Source: JADGHX01 sp963837755 (lineage in GTDB: Bacteria > Pseudomonadota > Gammaproteobacteria > Steroidobacterales > Steroidobacteraceae). From it: a DNA stretch of 64,000 nt. A program made the position numbers and the translations under genes. This document shows, piece by piece, positions 1-9,534 of this stretch. The stretch spans positions 1,798,001 to 1,862,000 of the forward strand of contig CAWIOP010000001.1 of NCBI GenBank assembly GCA_963837755.1. Direction: 5' to 3'. Each line of letters starts with the position of its first letter. Position 1 is the stretch's first letter. The notes below the pieces were generated by a model that was given only the letters and a program-made list of their open reading frames with translations, made no database searches and was not told the origin of the DNA.

Positions 1-1
1 C

Positions 2-3000
2 GGCGGTGGCGGTGGTCATGGCGGCCTCAACGTGAGCGGCGGCATCTCCGCAGGCACTCAGAGCGAAAAGGCTTCGCTCGTCTTCGGCATCGGCGGTTTC
101 GGCGGCGCAGGCAACGCGAGCGGCGCCGTCACGGCCACGCAGAGCGGTGCGATTACGGTCGAGGGCGCGGATTCGATCGGCGTGCTCGCGCAGAGCGTCG
201 CCGGTGGCGGCGGCAACGGCGGCCTCAACGTCTCGGGCAACATCGCACTCGGAAAAGGGTATGCGGCCTCGATCGGCATTGGCGGCAGTGGCGGCCTCGG
301 CGCGAACGCCGGCGCGGTGACACTGATCAGCGACGGCGAGATCCGCATCGACGGACGCGAGCCCGTTGATCCGAATGCGCCGACCACGCCGGAGGATCGG
401 TCGAAGCTCAGTTACCGCGAGCGGGCAAACGGCATCCTCGCGCAGTCCGTCGGCGGTGGCGGCGGCAACGGCGGGATGAACATCACCGGCGCGTTCGCAC
501 GCGCGGGCAGTCCACTCGCAGTCGGCGTCGGCGGTTTTGGCGGTGGCGGCGGCAATGCGGGAGCGGTGACGGTGAAGCGCGGCCTCGATGAGGCGAGCCT
601 CCTCGTGACGCGCGGCAACGCAGCGAATGCACTCACCGCCCAGTCCATCGGCGGCGGCGGCGGCAACGCGGGCATCAACATCGTGGTGGAAGGCACGGTC
701 CACGCCACGGAGGAAGATAAGAAGAAGCAGGCGAAGATCGTGATCGGCGGTGCCGGTGGCGCACCCGGTCACGGCGAGGGCGTGACGGTCGAGCACATCG
801 GCGACATCGTGACCGACGGCCGGCAGAGCGACGGCATTCTCGCGCAGTCGATCGGCGGTGGCGGCGGCAACGCCAACGTGAATCTCGGCACGGGCCTCAA
901 CCGCAACACGTCCGGCTTCGACTTCGTGCTCGGCGGCGCGCCCGGAGAAGGCGGCGATGGCCGCGCGGTGACGGTGGATCACAGCGGCACGATCGTGACT
1001 GCAGGCAACGATGCGACCGCAATCTTCGCGCAGAGCGTCGGCGGCGGCGGCGGCAATGCCGAGCTCGACGACAGCCAGGTGCAGGACATTCTCACCGCCC
1101 CCGAGATCGCACTCGATGTGCTGTCGGATGAGAAGCGTTCCGTCAACCTCACGATCGGTCGGCAGGGTGGAACGGGTGGTGAGGGCGGCAACGTTGCGGT
1201 GACTTCGAATGGCACGATCGCGACGCTCGGCGATCGCGCGGTCGGCATCCGTGCGCAGAGCGTCGGCAACGCCGGCGGTGTCAGCGGCACGAGCTCCTTC
1301 GCCTGGAGCGGCGACAACGACGTCTCGGTGCAGGTCGGCCGCGAAGGTGGCGAGGGCGGACGCGCGAATGCGGCGACGGTCAACGCTTCCGGCTCCATCG
1401 CGACCGCGGGCGCAGATGCACACGCCATTCACGCTCAGAGCGTGGGCGGTGGTGGCGGCGTCGGTGGAGCGGTGACGACCGAGTTGCTGCAGACGAAGAG
1501 CAATTCGCTATCGGTGGGTGTCGGCGGTGCGGGTGGCACGGGCGCCGTCGCAGGCACGGTGGACGTGATCAGCAGCGCCGATCTCACGACGCTGGGCGCC
1601 GGTGCGCACGGCATCTATGCCCAGTCGATCGGCGGCGGCGGTGGTGACGGCGGTTACGCCGGTGCCACGGTCTCCGACGTCATCTCGGCGGCTGCGGAAG
1701 CGGTGAAGGAAAGACTCAAGAACGAAGAGGACAAGGGCAGCACGAAGGTCAACGTGCTGGTAGGCGGCTCCGGCGGCACCGGCGCGACCGGCGATGACGT
1801 CGACGTGCTGAACAGCGGCACGATCCTCACGGCCGGCACCAAGGCGCACGGCATCAACGCGCAGTCGATCGGCGGCGGTGGTGGTGAAGGCGGCATGGTG
1901 CTGACCGGCAACATCGCCTCGGGCAAGGACCGCAATGCGTTCACCCTCAACGTCGGCGGCTCCGGTGGCGATGGCGCCGTCGGTGGCGACGTGGCGGTCG
2001 TGAACGAAGGCACGATTCAGACGACCGGCTCGGAGTCGATCGGCATTCGCGCGCAGAGTCTCGGCGGCGGCGGCGGAGACGCGGGTCTGCTTGCGAATCT
2101 CAACATCTCGGCCGTGGGGAAGGAGTCGTCCACGAAGTCGATCGGCATCAACATCGGCGGGTTCGGCGGCAACGGTGGCGCATCAGGCAACGTCGCGGTC
2201 ACGAACCGGCACGCGAGCGATGGCACCGGCGGCAGCATTCTGACGACGGGTGCCTCGGGCCACGGCATCTTCGCGCAGAGTCTCGGCGGTGGCGGCGGCA
2301 ACGGCAGCTCGATCATCTCCGCGAATTTCGCCGCCGGCGGGAAGGACAGCATCCAGGTCGGCATGAACGTTGGTGGCATCGGCGGCATCGGCGGCACGGC
2401 CGGCAACGTCAGCGTGACCAACGGCGCGCAGATCGAAACGCGGGGAGATGGCGCGCACGGTGTGTTCGCGCAGTCGATTGGCGGCGGTGGCGGCAACGGC
2501 GGGCTCGTTTTAGCGGCGAACGCCGTATTCGCGTCCGGCGCGAATCCGTCGACCGGTATCGCAACGCCGCTCGTGACACTCGGCGGAGCGGGCGGCCGCG
2601 GCGAGAGTGCCGGCAGCGTCACCGTCGACAACAGCGGCACCATCGTCACGCGCGGCAAAGGCTCGCACGGCATCTACGCGCAATCGCTCGGCGGTGGCGG
2701 CGGCAACGCCGGCATTGGCATCGGCCTCACGAACGACCTCACGAGCACCTTGATCGCCGGCACTCTGTCCGCGCTCCTCGGCGGCCCCGGCGGCGACGGC
2801 GGCGAAGGCGGCCAGGTCACCGTCACGCACTCCGGCGACATCACGGTGCTCGGTGACAGCTCGCGCGCCGTCGTCGCGGAAAGCATCAATGGCGGTGGCG
2901 GCGGCGTCGCGCTCGACTTCAACGGCATCGCGAGCCTGCCCGGCGGTGAGGCACTGCCCGGCGCACCGGCTGGACGCGAGACGAAACCGGTCTTCGTCCT

Positions 3001-6000
3001 CGGTGGCGGCGCGACGGACGCGCGCAACTCCAACGCGGGCCGCATCACGCTCGACTACACGGGAACGTTCGGTGTCGCGGGCAACAACGGCGCAGGCAAT
3101 GCAGTCCAGGCGATCGGCGGCGGCGGCGGCACGTTCGACGTCGCGCTGCGTGTCCTCGATGCCGCCACGAGTCCTGACGATCGCATCGGGCTGCAGGGCC
3201 GGCTGGGCGGCATCGGCGGCCAGAACAACGACGGCGGGGCTATCGAGAGCCGGCACTCGGGCGATCTCGTCACGGTCGGCACCAACACTCCGGGTCTGTT
3301 CGTACAGTCGATCGGCGGCGGCGGTGGACGCGCCAGCGTCCACGCGACGACGGAATCCGGCGCGTTCGGCGCGTCCACCTTCACGCTCGGCGGTGAAGAG
3401 GGATCGAACGAGAACGGCGGCGACATTTCGCACCAGCAGTCGGGCTCGATCATGACGAGCGGCGATGTCGCACACGGCGCCCTCCTGCAGAGCATCGGCG
3501 GCGGCGGCGGCCTCTTCAGCCTCGTGGTCGAGGCGGCCGATTCGACGCCGAGCTCCGCTGCGGCGGCCATCGCTACGAAGAGCGCGGCTTCCGCGAACGC
3601 CCTGACGACCCCGGCGGCGACAAGCCGCGTGACGCTCGCCAGCGTCACGCTCGGGAGTCTGTCCGGTGCCGATCTGAACGGCGACGTCATCGAGCTCGAG
3701 CTGACTGGGGACGTTGCTACGGACGGCAAGAGCTCGGCAGGCATCATTCTGCAGAGCATCGGCGGTGGCGGCGGCACAGCGAGCGTGCTGGGCGCGGATC
3801 ACCTCGACGTCACGGTGGGTGGCTCCGAAGGCGCCGCCGGCGACGGTGGTGCGCTCACCGCGACGAACAGCGGCAATGTGTCGACGCAGGGCGCGCGCTC
3901 GCATGGCGTCGTTCTGCAGTCGATCGGCGGCGGCGGTGGTGCGGTGTTCACCGATACCGTGACGACGAACGTCCAACTGTCCTCCGGCAACGACGGCGAC
4001 GGTGGCGCAATCCACTTCACTCAGAACGCAGACATCGTCACGCAGGGCGCGGAGACCATCGGCCTGCTGGCGCAGAGCCTCGGCGGCGGCGGCGGGTTCG
4101 TGGATGGTGGCTTCGCGCAGAGCGCAGGCGGCACCGGCACGGGCGGCGCGATCACGCTCACGGTCGCGGGCGACGTCGTCACGCTGGGCGATCGCTCGAC
4201 CGGACTCTCGCTGCAGAGTGCGGGCAGCAGCGGGGGTGGCGACATCCGCGCGTTCCTGGCGGAGGGTCACAACATCGTTGGCGGGCGCGACGGAGCCGGT
4301 GTCGTGTTCGACGGCGGCGCGAGCAACCGCTTCGAGAATCAGGGCTCGATCATGACGATGTCGGGCGTCACGGGCCTCGCGTTCAAGGGCGGCGGCGGCG
4401 ACGACGTCATCGACAATCACGGCATCACGATCGGAAACGTCGATCTCGGCAGCGGCGCCAACGCCCTCGCCAATCATTCCGACGCGGAGCTCTACTCCGG
4501 GGCGGAGTTGAATCTCGGCTCGGCTGACAACCTCCTGACGCAGAACGGGCTGCTGGCCCCGGGCGCCGGCGGCCTCGCCGTGGTGACGAACCTGAACGGA
4601 AGTCTGCGGCAGTCCGCAGACGCGCGCTCGGACTTCGAGCTCGATTTCGCGAGCCGTACGGTCGATTCGGTGCTGGCGAGTGGCACTGTGGAAGTCGACG
4701 GCACGCTCGATGTGTCGCTGCTCAACACGCATGCGGTGAGGCCGGGCACTTATTCGAACATCCTGTACCGGGGTGCGCAGGGCCTCACCGACAACGGCCT
4801 GACGCTGATCGCTCCGCCTTCCGTCGTCATCAGCTACGACCTGGTGCTCCCGGATCCGCTGACGGCGGCGCTCGGGTACGAAGTCGACTTCGCGCCGTCG
4901 GGCCTCAAAGGCAACCGCCGCGCGATCGGGGAGTACGTGAATCGGGTGCAGGCGGCGGGCGGCAGGAGAGCACTTGACGGGACGATCACGACGCTAGTGC
5001 TGCAGACGGAGCTCGACGCGTACGCCAACCTGCTCACGCAGCTCGGCGCGGAGTTCTATGCCGAGCAACAGGTGTTCACGCTCCAAAGCGCGCAGCGCTT
5101 CGGGCGCGTGATGCAGGACTGCGGCGCCCTCAACCTCGGCCGGATCTTCGGCGGAGAGCGTGGCTGCGGCTGGGCGCGATTCGATAGGGATTCCTCGCGT
5201 CGCGACGCCGACGCGCTGGGTTTCCCGGCCGCAGACCAGACGATCAGGCGTTACTCGCAGGGCTTCCAGTACACGCCGGAGGGGCCGTGGACCTACGGCG
5301 TCGCCATCGATTTCGAAGACAGCGAGTCGAACGGTTTCGCCGGTACGTGGAGTGGCGAAGCGAAGACGGTGCAGCTCGGTGTCATCGGCCGGCGCGCTTT
5401 CAGCCATACGTCGGCAGGCGCGGTCGTGATGCTGGGCAACAGCAATCAGGAGGTACGCCGCAGCCTCTCCAGCAATGGGCAGATCTACTCGAGCGGTCGG
5501 CGCGACGTCTCGTTCGCATCGGGCGTGTTCGACGTGACTTACCATCTGCAGCGCAAGCGTTTCAGCATGACGCCTTCGCTCAACCTTGGCGTGTCCACGC
5601 TGAGGGGCGAGAGTATGAGCGAACATGGCGTCGGCACGCCGAACGCCGCCTCGGTGGCGTCGGGCAGCGAAACCCACGCGTGGCTCGAGCCCGCAATCGC
5701 GTTGGGCTACCAGACGGACCTGTCCGGGCGCCGGCAATTGCGAGCCTATGCACGGCTCGGCGTCATGCAGCTCCTGACCGGGACGGAGAGCACAGTGCGT
5801 GCGGGGTTCGCCGCTGCGCCGGCGGGAGTCGAGCCGATGCAGATCGTTTCCGATCTCGATGGGACGCTGTTCATCGCGGAGGGTGGGCTCGAGTTCCGCG
5901 CGACCGAGCGGCTTACATTGGCGCTGTCCTATGCGACGCAGGATTCGGAGCTGCGTCACACCGGCACCGGTACGCTGCGATTCTGGTTCCCGATCCACTG

Positions 6001-6001
6001 A
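2..6001 (+). CDS. Giant glycine-rich autotransporter (5' truncated by window edge)
   Basis: The reading frame is open to base 2, so the true start and signal peptide lie outside the window. About the first 1,400 residues are roughly 21 imperfect units of 60-80 residues. Each is built around an AQS(V/I/L)GGGGGNGG-like core followed by short beta-strand stretches such as VGGSGG and NSGTI. A non-repetitive linker with hemagglutinin-like strands follows. The last 290 residues or so, beginning near FGRVMQDCGALNLGRIFGG, look like an autotransporter beta-barrel with alternating aromatic strands, ending in RFWFPIH. The family (type V secretion) exports its own passenger through this barrel. The repeats suggest a long surface fibre or adhesin, but the ligand is unknown. 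A hairpin follows the stop. Confidence 0.9.
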   Translation, partial: GGGGGHGGLNVSGGISAGTQSEKASLVFGIGGFGGAGNASGAVTATQSGAITVEGADSIGVLAQSVAGGGGNGGLNVSGNIALGKGYAASIGIGGSGGLGANAGAVTLISDGEIRIDGREPVDPNAPTTPEDRSKLSYRERANGILAQSVGGGGGNGGMNITGAFARAGSPLAVGVGGFGGGGGNAGAVTVKRGLDEASLLVTRGNAANALTAQSIGGGGGNAGINIVVEGTVHATEEDKKKQAKIVIGGAGGAPGHGEGVTVEHIGDIVTDGRQSDGILAQSIGGGGGNANVNLGTGLNRNTSGFDFVLGGAPGEGGDGRAVTVDHSGTIVTAGNDATAIFAQSVGGGGGNAELDDSQVQDILTAPEIALDVLSDEKRSVNLTIGRQGGTGGEGGNVAVTSNGTIATLGDRAVGIRAQSVGNAGGVSGTSSFAWSGDNDVSVQVGREGGEGGRANAATVNASGSIATAGADAHAIHAQSVGGGGGVGGAVTTELLQTKSNSLSVGVGGAGGTGAVAGTVDVISSADLTTLGAGAHGIYAQSIGGGGGDGGYAGATVSDVISAAAEAVKERLKNEEDKGSTKVNVLVGGSGGTGATGDDVDVLNSGTILTAGTKAHGINAQSIGGGGGEGGMVLTGNIASGKDRNAFTLNVGGSGGDGAVGGDVAVVNEGTIQTTGSESIGIRAQSLGGGGGDAGLLANLNISAVGKESSTKSIGINIGGFGGNGGASGNVAVTNRHASDGTGGSILTTGASGHGIFAQSLGGGGGNGSSIISANFAAGGKDSIQVGMNVGGIGGIGGTAGNVSVTNGAQIETRGDGAHGVFAQSIGGGGGNGGLVLAANAVFASGANPSTGIATPLVTLGGAGGRGESAGSVTVDNSGTIVTRGKGSHGIYAQSLGGGGGNAGIGIGLTNDLTSTLIAGTLSALLGGPGGDGGEGGQVTVTHSGDITVLGDSSRAVVAESINGGGGGVALDFNGIASLPGGEALPGAPAGRETKPVFVLGGGATDARNSNAGRITLDYTGTFGVAGNNGAGNAVQAIGGGGGTFDVALRVLDAATSPDDRIGLQGRLGGIGGQNNDGGAIESRHSGDLVTVGTNTPGLFVQSIGGGGGRASVHATTESGAFGASTFTLGGEEGSNENGGDISHQQSGSIMTSGDVAHGALLQSIGGGGGLFSLVVEAADSTPSSAAAAIATKSAASANALTTPAATSRVTLASVTLGSLSGADLNGDVIELELTGDVATDGKSSAGIILQSIGGGGGTASVLGADHLDVTVGGSEGAAGDGGALTATNSGNVSTQGARSHGVVLQSIGGGGGAVFTDTVTTNVQLSSGNDGDGGAIHFTQNADIVTQGAETIGLLAQSLGGGGGFVDGGFAQSAGGTGTGGAITLTVAGDVVTLGDRSTGLSLQSAGSSGGGDIRAFLAEGHNIVGGRDGAGVVFDGGASNRFENQGSIMTMSGVTGLAFKGGGGDDVIDNHGITIGNVDLGSGANALANHSDAELYSGAELNLGSADNLLTQNGLLAPGAGGLAVVTNLNGSLRQSADARSDFELDFASRTVDSVLASGTVEVDGTLDVSLLNTHAVRPGTYSNILYRGAQGLTDNGLTLIAPPSVVISYDLVLPDPLTAALGYEVDFAPSGLKGNRRAIGEYVNRVQAAGGRRALDGTITTLVLQTELDAYANLLTQLGAEFYAEQQVFTLQSAQRFGRVMQDCGALNLGRIFGGERGCGWARFDRDSSRRDADALGFPAADQTIRRYSQGFQYTPEGPWTYGVAIDFEDSESNGFAGTWSGEAKTVQLGVIGRRAFSHTSAGAVVMLGNSNQEVRRSLSSNGQIYSSGRRDVSFASGVFDVTYHLQRKRFSMTPSLNLGVSTLRGESMSEHGVGTPNAASVASGSETHAWLEPAIALGYQTDLSGRRQLRAYARLGVMQLLTGTESTVRAGFAAAPAGVEPMQIVSDLDGTLFIAEGGLEFRATERLTLALSYATQDSELRHTGTGTLRFWFPIH

Positions 6002-6023
6002 GCTCATGCCCGTGGCTCGTTGG

Positions 6024-6050
6024 CCATCGCCGCGCGGATGGCGGCGATGG
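6024..6050 (+). terminator. Hairpin after the autotransporter
   Basis: Perfect 10-bp inverted repeat, CCATCGCCGC and its complement, with a 7-nt loop, 23 bases after the autotransporter stop. There is no T-tract, so it is a possible terminator or mRNA 3' end stabiliser. Confidence 0.5.
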
Positions 6051-6088
6051 TCCGCCTCGAGCGATCGCAGGGTGCCGAGATGTGGGCG

Positions 6089-6346
6089 CTAGACTCCGTC
6101 CGATACGCGCCGATACGAGGTTAGGGTGACCGCCGCCATACCGTTCTTCGCCATACGTGCAGCGCAGTGCGCGAGGAAGTCATCGAACACCCTGGTCACG
6201 TACGCGGCGATCCTGCGCGCGGGATCTTCGTCAGGTGGACATAGTTGGGAATTCTTCCGCGAACGAGAATGTACCGGCCGCGATACGAGCCTTGATGCCG
6301 CCGAGCTGTTGACGCGCGCGGCGCAGGTTCGCCTCAGTGGGCGTCA
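6089..6346 (-). pseudogene. Decayed tyrosine integrase fragment (copy A)
   Basis: Read on the minus strand in three successive frames, this stretch matches about residues 32-113 of the intact integrase next to it. The matching pieces are PTEANLRRARQQLGGIKARI, then after a frameshift LTKIPRAGSPRT followed by a stop, then after another shift VFDDFLAHCAARMAKNGM and VTLTSYRRV. It covers the arm-binding tail and the start of the core-binding (SAM-like) domain; the catalytic domain is absent. Several substitutions relative to the intact copy show it is a related integrase, not a recent duplicate. It begins exactly where the intact gene stops and lies between the autotransporter and the tRNA-derived att sequence. 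Most simply it is the remnant of an earlier element at the same place. Confidence 0.8.
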
Positions 6347-7702
6347 CTCCGCCAGACCTCTTGTTTTCCGAATCTGTAAGTTGCTGGTCCTGCTGAGGCC
6401 CCTCCTTCGAATCCCTCTCTCTCCGCCAGATATTCCGTATTCGATTCGCGGACTTAGTGCCGGCCGTCCTTCGGCGAGTGCCAAATCCGGTGCCAAATAG
6501 CGCTTCGGCGCGCCCCTGACCGGCGTCGCGTGCGGGCGGAAGCCGATCGCGCGCCGGATCGCATCGAGATCCGCTTCGACCGCGCCCTCCGTCCACGCCG
6601 CATAGGCCCGCAACATCGTCGCGATGCTGTGCCCATACTGGCGGGCGACCCACGGCGCGCTTCGGCCGATCATCAGATCCCAGCTCACCGACGAATGGCG
6701 GGCGGAGTAGGGCCTTCGATAGCGGATCGTGTGCAACCGTTCGAGCGTTGCTCGCCAGCGAACGTAGGGATACTGGAGGTTGCGGATCGGCTCGCCATTC
6801 GCTTTGACGAACAACTTGCCGTGATCGATTCTCCCTTCGCGCTCGAGCCGGCCGCGCAAGGCGAGTTGACGCACGACGACTGCAAGTGCCCGCGGGCGTA
6901 GCACGATGACCCGCTCGTCGCCGTTCTTGGTCGCATCCTTGTCGCGGGCCGCCACGCAGGCCTTATCGACCTTCATTGTGCCGCGCGTGGCATCGAAGTC
7001 CAAAGCAAGGAGCGCGATCTCTTCCGACGGACGCAATCCCGTGAAGAATCGGAACTCATCGTAGTTGCCCTGCGCTTCGCCCCATTCCTGGTGAATCGCC
7101 GCGATCAGCCTTTCGGCATCCTGAATCGTGAACGGATCGATGACGGCTCGATCCTTCTTGCGGATGCGTGCGCTCTTCAAAGACAGCGTCGGGTTGTGCA
7201 GCTCCGGATGATCCCGATAGCCAAACTTGAAGGCACGACGAAGCACGCTGATCGCGTTGTTGTAGGTCTTCTTGCTCCAGGCGGCATCGTCCGCGAGCCT
7301 GACAAGGAGCGAGTACCGCACATCCAGAAAGCGCAGCGTGCCGATCCGAGTGCGCCAGAATCCGTTCAGCACTCGGCGATACGAGGCGAGGGTGACAGTG
7401 GCCATATCATGCTTTTCGACTCGCGCTTCGCAATGGGCGAGGAACTCGTCGAACACTTGAGCGCACGTGCGTGGAGAGCCGCCGGCCGGAAGCTTCTCAA
7501 GATCACGGAAGTCCGGAAACTCTTCGGCGAACGAGAACGTGCCGGCGGCGATACGTTGCTTGATGCCTGCGAGGTGCTCACGCGCGAGGCGGAGATTGGC
7601 CTCGCTCGGGACTCTGACGAGCGTCGGTCGATACCTTATGCCATGGAACTTGAAATCGAAGCGGATTCTTTGGCGGCCCGCTGGCATGACGCCGCTGCTC
7701 AT
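6344..7702 (-). CDS. Tyrosine-type site-specific integrase (intact, copy B)
   Basis: 452 aa from the ATG at 7702, chosen because GGAG lies about 5 nt upstream; a GTG at 7717 is also possible. The N-terminus is an arm-binding domain (RFDFKFHGIRYRPTL), then a SAM-like core-binding domain (about 80-170), then the catalytic domain. Catalytic residues visible are R224 (TGLRPSEE), R335 (YSARHSS), H358 (QYGHSI) and the tyrosine nucleophile Y367 (RAYAAW). The usual HxxR reads YxxR here. The last 30 or so residues, with GGERGIRRRG, are antisense to a tRNA-Ser 3' end, so the gene runs across its own att site. This is normal for elements inserted in tRNA genes. Confidence 0.9.
   Translation of the reverse strand: MSSGVMPAGRQRIRFDFKFHGIRYRPTLVRVPSEANLRLAREHLAGIKQRIAAGTFSFAEEFPDFRDLEKLPAGGSPRTCAQVFDEFLAHCEARVEKHDMATVTLASYRRVLNGFWRTRIGTLRFLDVRYSLLVRLADDAAWSKKTYNNAISVLRRAFKFGYRDHPELHNPTLSLKSARIRKKDRAVIDPFTIQDAERLIAAIHQEWGEAQGNYDEFRFFTGLRPSEEIALLALDFDATRGTMKVDKACVAARDKDATKNGDERVIVLRPRALAVVVRQLALRGRLEREGRIDHGKLFVKANGEPIRNLQYPYVRWRATLERLHTIRYRRPYSARHSSVSWDLMIGRSAPWVARQYGHSIATMLRAYAAWTEGAVEADLDAIRRAIGFRPHATPVRGAPKRYLAPDLALAEGRPALSPRIEYGISGGERGIRRRGLSRTSNLQIRKTRGLAE
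6406..6428 (+). other. Probable att site: copy of a tRNA-Ser 3' end
   Basis: These 23 bases read as the T-loop, 3' T-stem, acceptor strand and CCA end of a bacterial tRNA-Ser (TTCGAATCCC...CTCTCCGCCA). No tRNA body precedes them: the bases to the left do not fold as a tRNA and soon enter integrase fragment A. They lie inside the 3' end of the intact integrase gene, in the orientation expected for an element inserted at tRNA-Ser. A partial second copy of the T-loop core (TTCGAATCCCTC) occurs at 9538-9549. Confidence 0.75.
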
Positions 7703-7791
7703 TGATCTCCGACCCACGGCGCACCCCCACTGAAAGTGACCAAAGGGAGACGACGACCTCTGTACTCATAGTGCAACGGCTGCTCTCGTTA

Positions 7792-7869
7792 AGGATTGTT
7801 CGACGCCTGCCCGCGTGAGCCGAGCTGCCCATACATGACGGGCCTGCTGGGCAGGCGTTGGACAATCCT
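7792..7869. repeat. Long imperfect inverted repeat (21-bp arms)
   Basis: Arms at 7792-7812 and 7849-7869 match at 19 of 21 positions, with a 36-nt centre that itself contains a short GCCC/GGGC stem. The right arm contains GTTGGAC, which fits the integron attC core GTTRRRY. The left arm has GTTCGAC, one base off RYYYAAC. The unpaired spacers typical of attC are missing, so an element end or regulatory hairpin is equally possible. It lies about 90 bp upstream of the integrase start. Confidence 0.55.
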
Positions 7870-8397
7870 CGAGGGAGGAAACCGCGGGATGTGCTGACGT
7901 GGGTCAGCGGTGTGAAGGCGCTATGGGGATTTGCAGATCGCGATGTCGTGTGAAGTGACGATGACCCCTGCGAACGCGACGGTGGTAGCGCGCAGACATG
8001 CTACGGCGGCATGGAAGGCGGCGGAGTTTTGTCTTTGGCCGTTGTAATGAGGGCACGTTTCTCGGCACGAGGCAAAGGGCGTTCGCGTCGGCACCGATCG
8101 ATTGAGTGCCGGCGAAGGAGTTGAGCGTGGTGAGCGGCGAAGGCCCAAAGCGGACGGTCCCTATGCTTCCTCATCCCTGCTTCTGTCATTCGAAACGGCG
8201 GGCCAGCTGCTCCAGACTCAATCGCGAGCCGGCCTCGTTGTCCTCGGGACACGAATCGCACGTTGACCGTGTCCTCCTTGTCGGACGTCTTGCCGCGGAA
8301 AATGCTCGTTCGGCGGGTAGAACAGCGACATCCGATACCCGCCCTTGATGCGCGGGTCCAGGCGCCTGGGTGCTCTTCGGTGCGAACCCTGCCGGGA
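7870..8397. other. Gap with no recognisable gene
   Basis: Short open frames exist on both strands, but none has a recognisable domain, convincing ribosome site or sensible composition. It separates the integrase from the membrane protein at 8398-8991 and may be degraded coding sequence. Confidence 0.4.
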
Positions 8398-8991
8398 TCA
8401 TCGGGGCTTTGTCGATGCGCCTCTTGTGAGTAGCACGGCGGCCACGGCGAGGCCGCTGACCAGGAGGGGAAACCAGACCGGAGAAAACCAAGGCACCGGA
8501 ATCAGGAAGAGCACATCGGGGTCTTTGAGCGAGAGGGGCCATCGGACCGTGGCCCACAGAGCTACGTAGTAGACAATGTCCCAGATGGCAAAAGCCCAGA
8601 GGAAAACCGCCGCGCTGACTCTCGATATTCCAGAGGAAAGAAACGCTACGCTAAGCAGCATGAGGATCGTGGCAATTTCGCGGAACATTTCGAGCGTGAG
8701 AAGGCTCTGCGGGAAGTGGGTGGTTTCACCTTGCCACTGCTGATAGAACTCTCCAGATAAGCGGACGACATCAGAGAGAGTTCCCTGATATCCGGGCAGC
8801 ACTCCGGCGGCTGCTCGGAGATAGACAACGACGACAGCTTCGAGAAACCCGAAGGCCGCAGCGAACACACCGCTGCCGATCAACTGCCGCAGAGTGAGAG
8901 GAACGCGGTTGCGGCGCCAGGAGAGGTAGGCGATGGGCGGAACCATTATGAGCAGGTTCACCCACCAAGGCTGGGCGATAAGTTGGATCAT
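8398..8991 (-). CDS. Multi-pass membrane protein, unknown function
   Basis: 197 aa; ATG at 8991 with GGGAG about 6 nt upstream. The sequence shows five to six hydrophobic spans: near residues 8-23, 40-62, 108-125, 128-150 and 172-190. Between spans 2 and 3 lies a soluble segment (SGEFYQQWQGETTHFPQ). There is no signal peptide or catalytic motif I can name. It is the only gene of normal appearance between the integrase and the second tRNA-like core at 9535, so it could be cargo of a small integrative element. Function unknown. Confidence 0.7.
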   Translation of the reverse strand: MIQLIAQPWWVNLLIMVPPIAYLSWRRNRVPLTLRQLIGSGVFAAAFGFLEAVVVVYLRAAAGVLPGYQGTLSDVVRLSGEFYQQWQGETTHFPQSLLTLEMFREIATILMLLSVAFLSSGISRVSAAVFLWAFAIWDIVYYVALWATVRWPLSLKDPDVLFLIPVPWFSPVWFPLLVSGLAVAAVLLTRGASTKPR

Positions 8992-9228
8992 CCGATCTCC
9001 CTGCTGGCGTCAGAGCTGTAGAGCCAAATGAGCAATTCGCGCTGCTTGCGGCCGGCCGGCTGGAGCGCAGCCGATTTTAGACCCGCGCCACCCCGACCAA
9101 CAGCTGCCTTCCGCGCTCGCATCTGCGCCGACTTGATTCCCTTTGACCGAACACTCTTCCGGCCGGGCCGGGCGAGGCGGCGGCTAAGGGCAGGAGACCA
9201 AACACGCTCTTGGCGGTATCGTCAGCGC

Positions 9229-9456
9229 ATGACACTTCGCGTGGAATGCTACGCAGGGTATCGAGGCGAACAGGAGCCGCTGGCTTTCTGGCTCGGCGAC
9301 CGCCGGCTTTCCGTGCGCGCCATAGTTGACCGCTGGTTTGCGCCGACGCAGCGTTGGTTCAAAGTAGATGCTGATGACGGGCACACGTAGGTGCTGCGAC
9401 ACGACGAGACAACCGGACACTGGGAACTTGCCGCCTATACACGGGGGCCAGGCTAA
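9229..9456 (+). pseudogene. Small conserved protein interrupted by an in-frame TAG
   Basis: From the ATG at 9229 the frame reads MTLRVECYAGYRGEQEPLAF and continues through FKVDADDGHT to a TAG at 9388-9390. The same frame then continues VLRHDETTGHWELAAYT to a TAA at 9454. The two halves together resemble a family of roughly 70-80-residue hypothetical proteins with a YRG(E)...W..P...YFKV..D....LRHD pattern, which I recall from soil bacteria. A single substitution to amber in place of a hydrophobic residue breaks it. Alternatives are stop-codon readthrough or a sequencing error. Confidence 0.55.
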
Positions 9457-9534
9457 CCCATTCCGAGGCCGCCGCTGCGGTCGGTCGCCACCACCGGCGA
9501 GTGACCGCTTTCGAGCGATCCTCGCGCTCCTCTT

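Noticed and set aside
2..4250. Regular repeats that could suggest a CRISPR array
   Set aside because: Repeats are coding, in phase, of variable length and diverged; no direct repeats of 24-40 bp with unique spacers.
2510..4732. 740-codon open frame on the minus strand inside the autotransporter
   Set aside because: It is a mirror of the GC-rich repeats. The translation is Ala/Arg/Asp-rich with no motif, and the plus-strand frame is clearly coding.
6126..6500. 124-codon plus-strand frame after the autotransporter
   Set aside because: It is antisense to integrase fragment A and the att site.
8001..8348. Several 70-90-codon frames upstream of the membrane protein
   Set aside because: Arg-rich in all frames, no ribosome site, no family resemblance.
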